Part shown: piece by piece, positions 47,042 through 59,366 of the stretch
Position numbering within the stretch: position 1 is the first letter of the stretch
Layout: every line of letters starts with the position of its first letter
Program-made: the position numbers and the translations under genes
Source of the DNA: Cryptomeria japonica
Lineage: Eukaryota > Streptophyta > Pinopsida > Cupressales > Cupressaceae
Length of the DNA: 64,000 nucleotides
Direction: 5' to 3'
Assembly (NCBI RefSeq): GCF_030272615.1
Contig: NC_081410.1
Coordinates: 569,799,152 to 569,863,151, forward strand
The notes under the pieces: generated by a model
Told to the model about the DNA's origin: nothing
The model's input: only the letters and a program-made list of their open reading frames with translations
Database searches by the model: none

Positions 47042-50000
47042 TTACAAGCTCCTTTCGGCCTCTGCAGTTCCTTCAACAGGCTATTCGGTTGCAACCTCTT
47101 CTACCTTTTCAGGGGTGCTCTCCAACTGTTCCAGATCATGGGTGGCATATTTTGTTGTCCACTCATCATACACATCTTCTGTCAGCCATGAGAAATTAAT
47201 CACTTTATCCTTAGCCTTGGTCAACCTTTTCCAAGAGTTTCTCATTTTGTTGACTTCTCAATTGAGAAAACCATAATGTGACTTAATTTTCTCTATCTCT
47301 TGTATTGTCAAAACAAAGAAAGAAGCATCATCTAGATCAAAAATTCCCTTAATTCTTGTTGATAGCTAGGCTTCTACCTCCTTAAGCCACATTTGTTTGT
47401 CTTTTAGCTGATCTAGGCTAGCAAAAACTCCTGGGAGCAACTCAAAAACTTGATCAGCATATTCCTTTTTGCACAAATTAACTTTCCTATAAACATTATC
47501 CACCCCTGTTGCTAATTGTACTAAATCTTTAGTGATGTCAAAAGTGGATCTAATGATAGGATTGGCCCTTGCTTCATCACAAGATACACACATAAACTCT
47601 AAATCTTGCTCCCTAGGCCTCCATTTGTCAAAAATAGGTGTCAAAATGGCCTTGTCTCCCCTGAGCTCATTCCATATATCCAAAATTTTACCTACATTGT
47701 TGTAGAGCAATGAGGCATTCATTCTATCCGCAAAAATAGAAATTATAGCCATTACTCTCTCCTCATAATTCTTTGCATATAAGGCCTGAGCCTGTTTTAA
47801 GTTTTCTAATTCTTGAGGAGTAATTTCAACCATTTGAGAGCTGGAGGGTGCTAGAGATGGTGGAAACTCAACGATAGGGCTAGTAGGTGGAGGTCTTGCA
47901 GGAGAAGACGATATCATCAGTGTTGAAGACTCACCTTGATGGTATTGTCCAGTCAACTGGCTCTGCAGCTTAGCAATGATGCTATCCTTACCTCTTACCT
48001 CCTCCTTAGCACTGTTATAGGCCTTCAAAAATATTTCCAACTTTTCTTGGAGGGTCTCTTTCTCTTTGGCTTCCTTTTCTACTACTGCAACACTAAATTT
48101 TGCAGTCTCTAACACAGTGCTAGCAGCTTCCACTACCCCTGTACTCTACACTCTTTTCACCATCATCCCACTGAGGTAACTTGACCCTGGGGTATCTTTG
48201 CTCTTCTTACTCTCATTTCTCTTGAGAGACCACATGACGAGTGCAACATTATCCTTACTGAATGTAATTGCCTCCATGGTTTTGGTCTCCTTCCTCATTG
48301 CGTCTAGTACCAAGGCATCTGCTATATCCCACTCGGGTAAAATAAGCACTCCAGCTTGTGCCACCATATCTCTCCCTTGCTCAGGGGTGATGGTTTTGAA
48401 CTCTCCCATCATCTCTTTCTTTATTAACTCTTCTACAAGGGCTGGATCTTTATTAGGCTGCTCACTTTTTCTCTTTTCACATCTAGCATTATATTTATCT
48501 ATGTTCTGTTTCCATATAAACTGCATAAATGCTTCTGATTTGACAAAATTGTTGTCAGCCAAGAAGGCATTACTTGTCTTCTTTATCTGAGGATCCCACT
48601 CCTGGCCTTTGAGTTTAGTGGTGGTAATTTCCATTTCAGTAGCAAGGGGTTCTTCTGGCATCCCTTCCTCCACTTCATCATAAGTGTAGGCAATTTCCCC
48701 TAGACTGCCTAACTGTAGGAGTTGCTCAGCTGCTGCTTGCTCATTTCCTATATGGATAGGGGATTGGGATGGGGAATACAAAGGTGCATCTGATTGTACT
48801 TCTTTCCCTACCCTTTGCTTCTTTGGGCTCCCTTAGATGTCAATGACATCTTGTATCTTCCTCTTTCCTTTAGAGGTAGAGGGCTCCCCTGTTGTAGGCA
48901 TTAGCACACTATAACTAGATTTCTTGTGCAGTGTATAATCACTAGGAGGGATTGCTTTGCTAGAAGATAACCTACTTAGGATCACTCTCATCTTTTCAGG
49001 GTTACTTTTGATTACAACTTCCCTCTTCTCCTTCAGGGTCTGCATCACATCCTCAAAGCAAACAATTAAAAACCTTATTTTCTCCTCGAGAGGGAAGAAA
49101 CTAGACAATGGGTCATAGCTGGCATCAAACTGAAGCACAAAATCCAAGGCTTTCTTATAAGCCACCCATTTCTCTTGCCTCAGCTCCTGCTCATCTAGAT
49201 CAAACTCATTTCTGATGAGGTCTTCAGGAAACTGAAATTGATGAGGCCTACCTCTGCATGTTGCTTTCTTTCAAAACATGCCATTGAAGAAGTGTTCTGG
49301 ATCAGCACACTGGGATACTTCAGTAGACAAATGATAAGGCTTGAGAAAGTCCTCAAAGCAATTCCAACCTCCTTTTGTTATTACAAATTGGTGGGCTATG
49401 GTAGCTGTAGGGAAAATAGTCCCTTTACCCCTGCCTGTCAGCTCTGCCTCTTGTACACCACCAATTTATCTAAGGATCTCTGCAATTCCCACTTTGAGAG
49501 GGACCTAGTAAGGTAGCAAGAATGGGGTTCCTCTAAAACCAAATACTCTAAAAACTGTCGAGACTGGATACAAATAAATGTGACCCCAATTGTGAACAAT
49601 TTTTATGTTCTCTGCGAATTCTTTTGGTTTTATGAATTCCAAAGGAACCTTGGGGATTCTTGGGTTTTTTGAGTAGAGGAGAGTCCTGATCTTGGATGCA
49701 AAGTATTTGTCATACTTTAGAAAACTAGCATCCTCCCTATCCCATGACAACACAGTACTCCATAGTTGTACTAGCATCTTTTCTCCTTCTTTCTCCTTGA
49801 CAAGGTCCAATCCACTGGCAAAGTAATCACCACCTTTGAAAAGAAATAGATGCATCAGGAGTGAGTACCATCTGAAAGGCCTATCCACCTTTCCATTCTT
49901 TATTCCTGTTAACCCTCCATGGATAGCATTAGCAATGAAGGAAGCATAATCAAAGGTAATTGCAAGAGAAGGATTCAAAATATAAGAAATCATTAACAGG

Positions 50001-50683
50001 TAGTGATTTGGCATATTTGCTTCGGCATCTTCTCCCAAAACTTGGCAAAGTGCCTAATACATTCCTTTAGCCCTAAGGGTGAACATACTCAATGAAAATG
50101 GCTCTTCTGTGTTGGGTCCTACAACTCTCAACCCACCTATCTTCACAAAAAACTCCTTGAGAGGCCCATTCCTGAGATGACTCCTTTGTGCACTATAAAT
50201 TTGAGCTAATGACTTGAAATTTATGGGCTCTAGAAAATTGGTGAACTCATTAACCCCAAAAGCATTCCTAAATTCTTCAGCATTAATCTCAATAAGGGTT
50301 TTTCCATTTATATCCCGAATGCTTCTTGTGACTGGATCATAGTTAAGTGCAATTTGGGTCAACAAATCTATGTCCATAAATACTCCTGGGACTACCAATT
50401 TCCCAACATCTAATTCCCAAATGCTGTTTTGTAGGGCCAAAGAATTTCTCATTCCAAATCCAATCTTAAATAACCCCAACCCAGACAATCCAGCCTGTGG
50501 GTCTCTCAACCAGTTACCCTTGTCATACAGTCCTTCTCCTATCTTTAAATGGGGAGCTCTAGGAACTAATTCCTTTGCCTTCGATGCCTGATTAGTTGAC
50601 AATGTCAACTGTTCCAGAAAATCATCATAGACACTTCTTTCTGAATAATTGACTTTGCCAGAAAATTCTCTTTTAGGAGCCAT
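47042..50683 (-). pseudogene. LTR-borne extra protein of E9, 3' LTR copy (1,213 aa frame)
   Basis: ATG at 50683 (MAPKREFSGKVNYSERS) opens a single frame of 3,642 nt to TAA 47042, with about nine in-frame stops (for example 50054, 49505, 48833, 48146, 47366) and no frameshift. Blocks shared with the E1 protein: GKLVVPGVFMDIDLL with DPVTRSIRDINGKTLIEIN (~50290-50400), HNWG..YLYPVSTVFRVFG (~49530-49592) and TPEQGRDMVAQAGVLILPEW (~48320-48390). A helical region (ETLQEKLEIFLKAYNSAKEE, ~48000) is probably a coiled coil; a K/R-rich stretch GSPKKQRVGKE (~48815) may be nuclear targeting. The C-terminus is acidic. No enzyme motif seen. A distant link to 'putative plant transposon protein' domains is possible. 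Confidence 0.8.
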
Positions 50684-52159
50684 TTTAAAAAAAATGTAAG
50701 AAATGAATACCGCTCCTAAATACTTCTGTGATGAATCAATATCTTCTCTGAATCACACCACACAGGATTTGCTACACAAGAGTACGAGAAAGCCTATTCT
50801 TAACTTGAAGGAATTTGTTCTGCAACTGAACTGACTTGCTCTATACCTAAAGAAGATAGCTCTGCATCCATTCCTCTGCAAAAATTCTTTAAAAGATATC
50901 TTCACCCGGTTGATGGGAAATCATATATTATACCTAGGGTCTTAACTGCAACATTGATTCCGCATGCTTCGACCGTCCCTTCAAAATTGAATTCATAGGA
51001 GAATTCGTATTTTTCACTCCAACGGGTTACAACGTTCCTGCAAGTCTTTCATTTTGCTCTTTCGCAACTTCATGAAGCATAACTATCAGGCAGCTTGGTC
51101 CTGCAAAATAGCACCGACCGTCCGATCAAAATAAACTTGATCGAGCGTTATACTAACTAACAGCTTTGGCTCCGCACTGGGTCCCGCTTCTCTATTGGCT
51201 ATGTGCTACCACGTGGCACTCAACAACTGGCCTTGAAATTTCTTTCACATTCGACTTAATGCTGGCCGCGTGTCTTTCTCTTATACCGCCAGTTCCACCT
51301 TGGCAGGCCCATAGCTTTCTTCTAAGACCACATGTTGCTGGATACGTTGCCATCCATCATGACACATGGATGGTTCTCGTTCACTTTCGCTATTTTGCAG
51401 GGTATAAAGCACGAGCATCTTACTCTTGCGAAATAGCATGGGCCGTTAGATCATTTTTTAGTTGATCGGCTTTTAACCATCTGAATAGGCTCCGAGACGG
51501 GTGGGCCCTCTGACTCACTTTGAACACCTGGCATCCAGTCATCTTTAGAGCTGACATGTCACTTTTTTACGCGCCGATAGAAAGCACTGGGCTCCAATTA
51601 ATTCTTGACACCTGTATCCGCAGGTCATCTCCTAACTTGCGACCTGACTCACCTCTGGGGCCCGCCTTTTAACCTTTAATCCCGACCTACTAACTGTTGT
51701 GGCTTATGCCACATGCCACCATTTTACTTGCTCTCATCAACTAGCTAAACCGCCTAGTTGGCATGCCACGTCATTTTCACAACTTTGCTAGTTTTAAACT
51801 ATGCGCAACTTTGCTTAGTGAAATAGTGAAAGCCATAGATGCATCCACAAGATGCACACTAGTTACTGGACCCGACAACTTTAGGAGGAATACACATAAG
51901 GCATAAATTTTATGCGATTAATTAACATGACCACCTAGGAAAACGACAAGGGAGGACACTTCCTACGATCCCATGACCCATTACTTAAGTGGATAAAGTA
52001 ACGAAAGAATAGAAACCAGAGGGTTTTAAACAAACATTAGGCGATCTAAAATCAAAAACCCTAAACCCTTAAGTCCTAAAACAAAGCTGAAGTATTTGAA
52101 AATGTGTCTTACTCAAAATTTCAACAAACCATAGCCAATTATGGGAAAAGAAAAACCCA
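50684..52159 (-). promoter_or_regulatory. Upstream (U3-like) part of the E9 3' LTR
   Basis: Non-coding, less AT-rich than its surroundings at 51100-51700. It holds a perfect G-box CCACGTGG at 51209-51216, a CCACGTCA near 51764 and, on the minus strand, a TATA-like TATAATATAT at about 50926-50935, about 240 bp before the ATG. These are candidates for a promoter that would transcribe the LTR frame; none is proven. Confidence 0.45.
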
Positions 52160-52322
52160 TTTTTAATCAGTGATAACAGCGGCTCTGACTGGGGATGGTT
52201 GATCGCAAGGTCAACACAAGAAAACTCAGAAACTCTGGAGAAACAGACCAAAACAAGACCAAAATAGAAAAGCAGGAAAGGAACAAAATATGTACAAACA
52301 AAGGACCTACTGTGCATGGACA
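52160..52322 (-). other. E9 linker between integrase stop and 3' LTR
   Basis: Contains the conserved block 52175-52198 shared with E1 (22 of 24 bases). A short A run adjoins the presumed LTR start; no G-rich PPT is visible. Confidence 0.55.
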
Positions 52323-55300
52323 TTAAGAGAAATAATGCTTCAGGAATTGTCCATGCACTGGAAATTCCTGCATTTCATCATTCATATTCTTCAAGAAATA
52401 TGAATCCTTACCATTTAAGTCACAAACAACAAAAGGGCCAATCCACAGTGATTCAAATTTATTGTGCTTTCCCTTATCCTGTCCTTTTGCATTCCACTGA
52501 AGAACCACGTCATCAATTTGAAATTTCCTTAATGATGTCCTTTTATCAAAAAGATATTTGGACTGCAACTAGATCTTCTGATTTCTCTTATGGGCAGAAG
52601 TTCTAAGTTCCTCCATTTCTACAATTTGGATCATTATATTTTCCATTTGTTCAGATATCTCCATGTCCTCATTTTGCAAGAACTTATAAACTGGAAGAAG
52701 ATTGTTTACCGGCAATCTGGCTTGGGCACCATAGACTAGTTCAAAAGGAGACATTCTGATGGATTTCTTAACTATTATTCCATCTGCCCACAGAGCTAAC
52801 TTCAGTTTTTGATCCCAAGATCTTTTATTCTCTTTCAGGATTTTCTTGATGATATTCAATAGGCTTTTATTGCTAGATTCTGCTTGTCCATTCCCTTGAG
52901 GGTGATAAGGTGAAGAGTATGACATGAGTATACCATGGCTAGTACAAAAGACTACAAACTCTTCTGATCTAAAACACATGGCATTATCCATCACCAATTT
53001 TGCAGGTGTTCCAAATCTAGTTACAATATTATCCATCAGGAAATCAATGACAATTTTACTAGTAGCTCTTCTTGTAGGGATGGCTTCTATCCATTTGGTG
53101 AAATAATCAGTGGCCACTATGATCCATCCGTGACCTCTCTCTAACCTCTCAACAATCTCTCCAATAAAATCAATGCCCCATTGGACAAAAGGAGCTTCTA
53201 CAGAGACTGGATTTAGGGGTAAGGCTCCTTCATATTTCAGCTTGGATGAGAATTTCTGACATGGCTCACATTTCTGAACATCTACATGAATATCTTTAAA
53301 TAAAGTGGGCAAATAGTATCCAGCCCAAATTATCTTACCAATAGTAGTCTTAGCAGAGTAGTGACCTCCACATACTCCATCATGTATTTCAGTCAACACG
53401 TGTTTAGCCCGAAATTCATCCAAACACATTAGTAGCTCTCCATCTCTTTTTCTCTAGAAAATATCACCCTGAATGAGCACATATTTTTGAGACTTGAGTT
53501 TTAGAGTTCTTTTCTGATTGTGTGTCATCTCTTCTGAAAATGTGGCACCTTTTAAAAATTGGACTATCTTTGAGTACCAAGGTTGCCTCTCAATACTAGT
53601 GACTAAAGCATCCCCAACTTCAAAATTATGTATTTCTACACTCATGAGATTAGATTCAATCATGAGCTTATCCAAACCTAAACCTCTCACCAATTTTGTG
53701 ATCTTTATCTCCAAGTTGAATTCCTGAATTCTATTGATCCATCTGCATCTCTTCCCAGTAACCTCAGACTGAGACAAAATATCCTTAACTGCAGCATGTG
53801 GGACATAGGCAATGATATTTGCATTCACTAAGTACGGCCTAAAAGCTTTAACAGCTTTAACTAGAGAATAAGCTTGTTTCTCCATAGTCTCATATTTTAG
53901 TTCTGCCACCTGCAAAGACTTGTTGTAGAAGGCTATGGGATGTTCATATCCTTCATTGTCCTTTTGTAGTAATACTGCAGCCACTGTATGATAGGAAGCA
54001 AAAGAAAATAAAGAAAAAGGCTTACTATAATCAAGAGATTTCAACACTGGTGCCTCTTGGATTGCCTTCTTAATCTCAGCAAAAGCTTTTGAGGCTTCTT
54101 GATCCCAATAAAATTTAGTATCCTTCTTAAGTAACTTGACAATAGGCTTCACTATCTTTGTGAAGTTTGCAATGAATCTCCTAACAAAATTTACTTTGCC
54201 TAAAAAAGATTGAATACCTTTCACATTTTTAGGTTAAGACACCTTATTGATTGCTTCAATTGTTTCAGGGTCTATCCTTACCCCCTCCTTTGAAACTATG
54301 TGTCCCAGTAGCTTTCCCTTAATGACTCCAAAATGACATTTCTTGGGATTTAGTGATACACCAAATTCCAAGGCTTTATTGAACACCTTCTCCAGATGTC
54401 CACAATGATCATCAGCCTTCTTAGAGAAACAAGTTAGATCATCTTGATAAACCACCATGATGATGTTAATGAATTATTTGAAAGCTACATCCATAGCTCT
54501 CTAAAATGTAGCTCCTGTATTTTTTAATCTGAATAGCATTCTCACATATTCATAAGTTCCCCATGGAGTAGTGAAAGTTGTCTTAAACTGTTCAGACTCT
54601 ACTAACACTTGATTATATCCTAAGAAACCATCCATCATGGATAAAAGGTCACATCCTGTCACTCTCTATAGCATGGCTTCCATATTCGAGGATGAGTAGT
54701 TATCCTTCAAAGAAGCAACATTTAAATTCCTAAAATCTACACACAATCTGATGTCTCCATTTTTCTTCCTTACTGGGACCAGATTGGAGACCCATGAAGA
54801 ATGCCTTATTGGTTTGATAATCCCCCCTTCTCTCAATTTGGTCAACTCTTGTTGCAATTTAGTTTCTAACAAGGGATTGATAGGCCTTTGTTTCTATCTG
54901 AAAGGCTTAGCATCTGGAAGTAAAGGAACTTCATGCTGAAAAAGATCTTGTCTATACACCTTTAGGTCTTCATAAGACCAAGCAAAAACATGTTTATACC
55001 TTTTCAATAAATTAATAAGGTTAGTCCTGACATGAGGGGGTAACTTCTTTCCTATATATACCAACTTAGGGGATGATTCTGTCCCCAGGTTTACCTCCTC
55101 TAAATCTTCCAACTTGGTGGTAGACTGCTAATGTAAGTGACTATCATTATAACTGAACATGCTCTCCAGCTCTACCAACCCTTTAGGTATTTCATTAGTT
55201 TCCAACTGGACCACATCATTTCTAAACACTATCTCTCTATTGTCCACCACTTCCACCAATACATTACAATCAATCTTTTGTCCATCATAATCGTCAACAC

Positions 55301-58300
55301 ATTGAATAAACATAAGAATGTCTTCATCATTAGCAAAAACTTGCCAATTGTACACATTGTCAAGAATAGCAGGCCTAGATTTTATTTCCACAGTGGAAAT
55401 ACCGGTTAGTGTTGCATCATCATTTTTCAAAGCAACATTAGCTATAAAATCTGCCATAATATTTTTTGCTTGCTCTATCCAATTAATAGAAAATGCATCA
55501 AAATGCTCAATACCATCCCAAATAGCATGCTTATACTGTTTTAATCTATCATTCTTGGATGCATATTTAGATCTCACCTGAGAGACAACCAATTTTGAAT
55601 CCCCCATTACTTTCAATAGTTGGATTCCATGCCTTTTCACAACCTCAAGTCTCAGTAACAGGGCTTCATATTCTGCAGTATTAGTTGTGCACTGGAATGC
55701 CAACAAAAATGAATACTTAAAAGTTATACCTGATGGGGACACAAAAAGAACCCCTGCTCCAGATCCTTCTTTGGAGCAAGCTCCATCAAAATACATCTGC
55801 CACAATCCATACTGCTGTGCTTGTAGCTCGACCACAATAGGGTCAGTATTCTTCAATTGAGGTAAAATTGGTTGAAGTCTAAAGTTATCTAGATCTACAT
55901 CAATCATACAATTAAGCATACTAGGGTCTACATTTTCAATTACCCTAGGAGCTCGCGGCTCTCTGTATAATTTGACCTGATTACCATTAATAGGAATGGT
56001 GGCATAGGATAAGTCCAGTTGAACATTTCCCCCTACTGGTGTTGCCCATTGCCTGGAAAGTAACATATCATAGTGGGGTTTAGTGTCAGTAACAATAACA
56101 TCCATTTTGTAAGTGGCTTCAGGGAATGCTGCTATTTTTACTTCTATATCTTTCATTGTACCTATCACATGTACTTCTCTATTATCCATGGCATAGCATT
56201 TCCCATACACAGTGGTTACTGATAACCCTAATTCTTTCATAACACCATAAGGCATTACATTAGCGGCAGCTCCTGAATCTATCATGCAGTTTTTAATCAA
56301 CCGGTTATTGACTAACAAGGTAACATAGAAGGGATCTACCTGAGAAGGCTCCTGAGTGATAGTGGTTCCAACATAAACCTCTAGGGTTTGGAACTCTTGA
56401 TCCTTTCCAACTTTAGCTGAACCAGTGGGTAATGCTGTGTCACTATCAGATATACTAGAGAATAAAGACAAAGCTGCATCCTTATGTTCTTTAATCTTTA
56501 GTAATTCTACTAATGGAACAGTGACATTCATTTGAGTAAGAGCTTGGGCCATGTCAAATGTAGAACAATTGCATGTTTTGGTATTAGCCCTAACTCTTTC
56601 TGTTTTGAATTGACTTGCCTTTTTCACTGTCTCTGCTCCTTGTACATCACTAACATTTTTATCAACTTTGCCTTTGGGTACATCTTTAACTTGTTCTCCT
56701 TTTTCTTGACCGACCTTAGGAAAAGTAATAGCACTACTTGATGCCCCCTTTTTTGTAACTTCCTTTACAAACATAGAACCTGGCTCACCCTGATCAATGT
56801 CTCTCTTGGTGCTTCTCAAGTTATAATTGTGTTTTACTTTGGCAATTGCAGCTTTAGTCAGATTTCTAACTTCTTCCTCACTAGGCCTCCTAAGATGAAC
56901 CTCTTCATCCTAAATTGTCACCACATTCAATGTAGGATGCCAATCTAAGGTTAGCTGTCCTTGCACTAACCTTTCATTATCTAGCACATCACTATATCCA
57001 CATTGCACGGATTCCTCATCACTTTCTATGATAGTTTCAAACATATTAATGTCAGGCTCTGCTTCTGGTCTCATAGATTCTTCAAGAGCTTGAGCCACCA
57101 CACACTGATGAGGAGAATGTGGTCCATCACAAGCAATATACCAGAAAGTATTTTCTATGTTGTGAACATTTTTTCCTTTGAAGGGATCTATAGTGTCTTG
57201 ACTTTGGGTAATTTTGGGCTTCTTAATTTGGGGTTTACCATCCTTCCAATTGGTATTATATGGCATATCATGCAATCTAGGGGGTCTATCTTGTCAATTA
57301 TAATGAGGTTTATCATTTTTGCTAACCTTGGCAGTCAAATCTTTCATAGTCGTAACCAATTTCTCTATCTTATCATCCTCCTTAGTAACTTTATTAGGTT
57401 GTTGTTTGGTTTCTTGCCATAATCTACCATCTATCCTTCTTCCTAACTTCCTAGATGCTTTTCTGTTACTTTCTACATTTATGGCAATTCTAAAAGCATC
57501 TCTCAAATTATGTGGGTTCTTATCCCTCAAAATATAGGCCATCTTGGAATCAAATGCATTGTAATATGTATTAAGACACATGTTATCATCTAGCGTCATC
57601 ACTTGATACAATCTGTGCATGGCCTTCTAGAATCTGGCATTGAAATCAGTGACCATTTCATTTTTTCAGATTTTGTGATATTGTTGAATTCATTTAGCAT
57701 GAAACTCACATTAGTCTTGTCACCATACTTCTCTTGAAAATAATTTTTAAAATCTTCCCATGACCCTATGCTATTAACCGGGAGACCTTTGTACCAATCT
57801 CTTGCATCATCAACCAGGGATTGAACAAACAGTTTCATAATAACATCTTCATCTACTATCTCATAATCATTTATTAGATCCCCAAAGGATTTCAGGTGCT
57901 CCTCAGCACTAATTGCATTATTCCTAGCAAATTTATGAAGTCTATCTCTTAACTTAGTCGGAACATGATTGGGATATCCCAGAATCCCATCAAAGAACAA
58001 TTGTCTATATTGTTCTAAATTGATTGGTCTTCTTTGAAAAGGGGTAATAGCATTGTTATTTCCCATGGTCATTTTAGCTTTTGGGATTGGAGATTGTGGT
58101 ATTTGAGTGCACTATTTATTCATAGGTATTTGACTTACTGAAGCAATATTAGCTTGTACTGCAGGTTGAGTATTGGCCTGAGGAAAGGAAATGTGTTGGG
58201 GATTAGGCTTGCTAAGATCTTCTGATGAGAATGTAATAGGGGGAGCCTTTAAGTAATTAATTTTTCTTTTTACTTCTTGATTCGCTGCTTCTAACTCAGC

Positions 58301-59065
58301 CTTTTCTAATTCCATTTGGAGATCTTCCTTTTCTTTCCTCATCCTTTCCATTTCTCTCTCATGTGCTAAAAGCTTATGAGAGATCTCTTCTGCAGTTTTA
58401 GATTCTATTCCATCATCTACCCATTTCTGCTTTCCTTTATCCATATTAGCTTTAGGAAGCTGGGAGTCATTAAATACTTCCCTAGTTGGATAGGCTACTG
58501 ACTTACAAGCTTGTTTAGTTTTGGGGATTAGGATTTCTCTAATCACAGGGCCTTCCTCATCACTTTTTTCTTTCTCCTTAGCAATTATTTCAAGATTAGC
58601 TATCTGTCTAAGGAGCCTATCTCTTTCCATTAATTTGGCTTTAACTTCCCTCTCCTTATTTTCTTCCTTTCGGGCTCTTAGGGAGATTAAGTGATGGACT
58701 CTTCTATTTAAGTCTTCAATCTCTTGAGACACTTTATCTTCATCAGGGAAGTTTTCTTCAGAGTCTGATGCATTAACTTGATCTATGTCAATCAAACTAA
58801 TGTTCCCATCAATTGTCCTAAGAACGGAGTGCCTAATTGCATTTGAGCTGGTTCTATCTCTCACAGAAACACTAACATGAGATAAATCTTGATTTAAAAT
58901 GGGTGCATTGTCAATATTTCCAAACAATCCCAAATGGAAACCTAATATATCATGTTTTGAATCATTGGAAGATGAATTAGACTTTGCATAAACAGGTCGA
59001 TCAGGCATCTTACCAGTATTATTGTTTTTCTGCACCCAAGTAGCATTTGATGGCTCATGCAACAC
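52323..59065 (-). pseudogene. E9 gag-pol: gag, protease, archaeal RNase H, RT, degenerate RNase H, integrase
   Basis: One frame from 59065 to about 57660, one frameshift at a homopolymer near 57660, then one frame to 52323, with about a dozen stops, most at expected Gln, Arg or Trp codons. Gag: coiled-coil N-terminus (~58250-58700), capsid DWYKGLPVNSIGSWEDF (~57780), knuckle remnant ACDGPHSPHQC (~57110) lacking its first Cys. Protease CMIDSGAAANVMPYG (~56260). Archaeal RNase H: D in QMYFDGACS (~55790), E in NTAEYEAL (~55680), D in VMGDSKLVV (~55600), D in IMADFIAN (~55450). RT: LCVDFRNLN (~54740) and YQDD (~54450). Resident RNase H: SFASYHTVAA where DAS is expected, and VPHAAV where DH is expected. 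Integrase: CGGHYSAK, CEPCQKF, D (GIDFIGE), D (VMDNAM), E (GQAESSN). No chromodomain. Confidence 0.92.
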
Positions 59066-59345
59066 AGATCTCTTCTAGCCTCTCCATGACTGTTCTGGCA
59101 GACCTTCTTGCAAGGTTTCACGAGGATGTTTCTTCATGAATGATCTCGTGTTTTTTGCTCCTTGCATCTCACTTGTCTTCCTTTTAGAAATATTTGTATC
59201 TCACAAGGACTAGTTCAAAAGTAATAGAGTTGCCACCCACAAAACTATAGGAATTATGAAAATAAGCAATCTAATCCACAAACACACAACAATTTTCTTT
59301 ATAAGCCTCAACACAGATCTGCGTTTATATCTTTATTGTAACTCT
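59066..59345 (-). other. E9 leader between PBS and gag
   Basis: Non-coding on the minus strand; the gag start is taken as the first in-frame codon of the open stretch (59065), and a further-upstream start is not excluded. Confidence 0.5.
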
Positions 59346-59362
59346 CCCTAGCAGAGTCGCCA
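59346..59362 (-). promoter_or_regulatory. E9 primer binding site (tRNA-Arg-like)
   Basis: Minus strand TGGCGACTCTGCTAGGG, four bases after the LTR end. TGGCGACTC sites are known from Ogre/Tat-type elements primed by tRNA-Arg; that identification is from memory. Its position at the edge of the repeat confirms 59367 as the 5' LTR boundary. Confidence 0.87.
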
Positions 59363-59366
59363 CTTT

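Larger units (their letters stand above)
46113..52159 (-). repeat. E9 3' LTR (~6 kb) carrying a protein-coding frame
   Basis: The 46113 edge is where identity with 59367 stops (TGTTGTCTTC on plus, so the minus strand ends GACAACA); the shared ACTTT outside it leaves a 5-bp ambiguity. The other edge is inferred: a TG after an AAAAA run at 52159, shortly after the conserved block 52175-52198. At least 4.6 kb is proven by comparison with the 5' LTR. It contains the frame 50683-47042. Confidence 0.83.

Noticed and set aside
48198-48590. Plus-strand frame of 130 codons, repeated at 61453-61938
   Set aside because: Exact antisense shadow of the E9 LTR protein; its repetition only reflects the LTR duplication.
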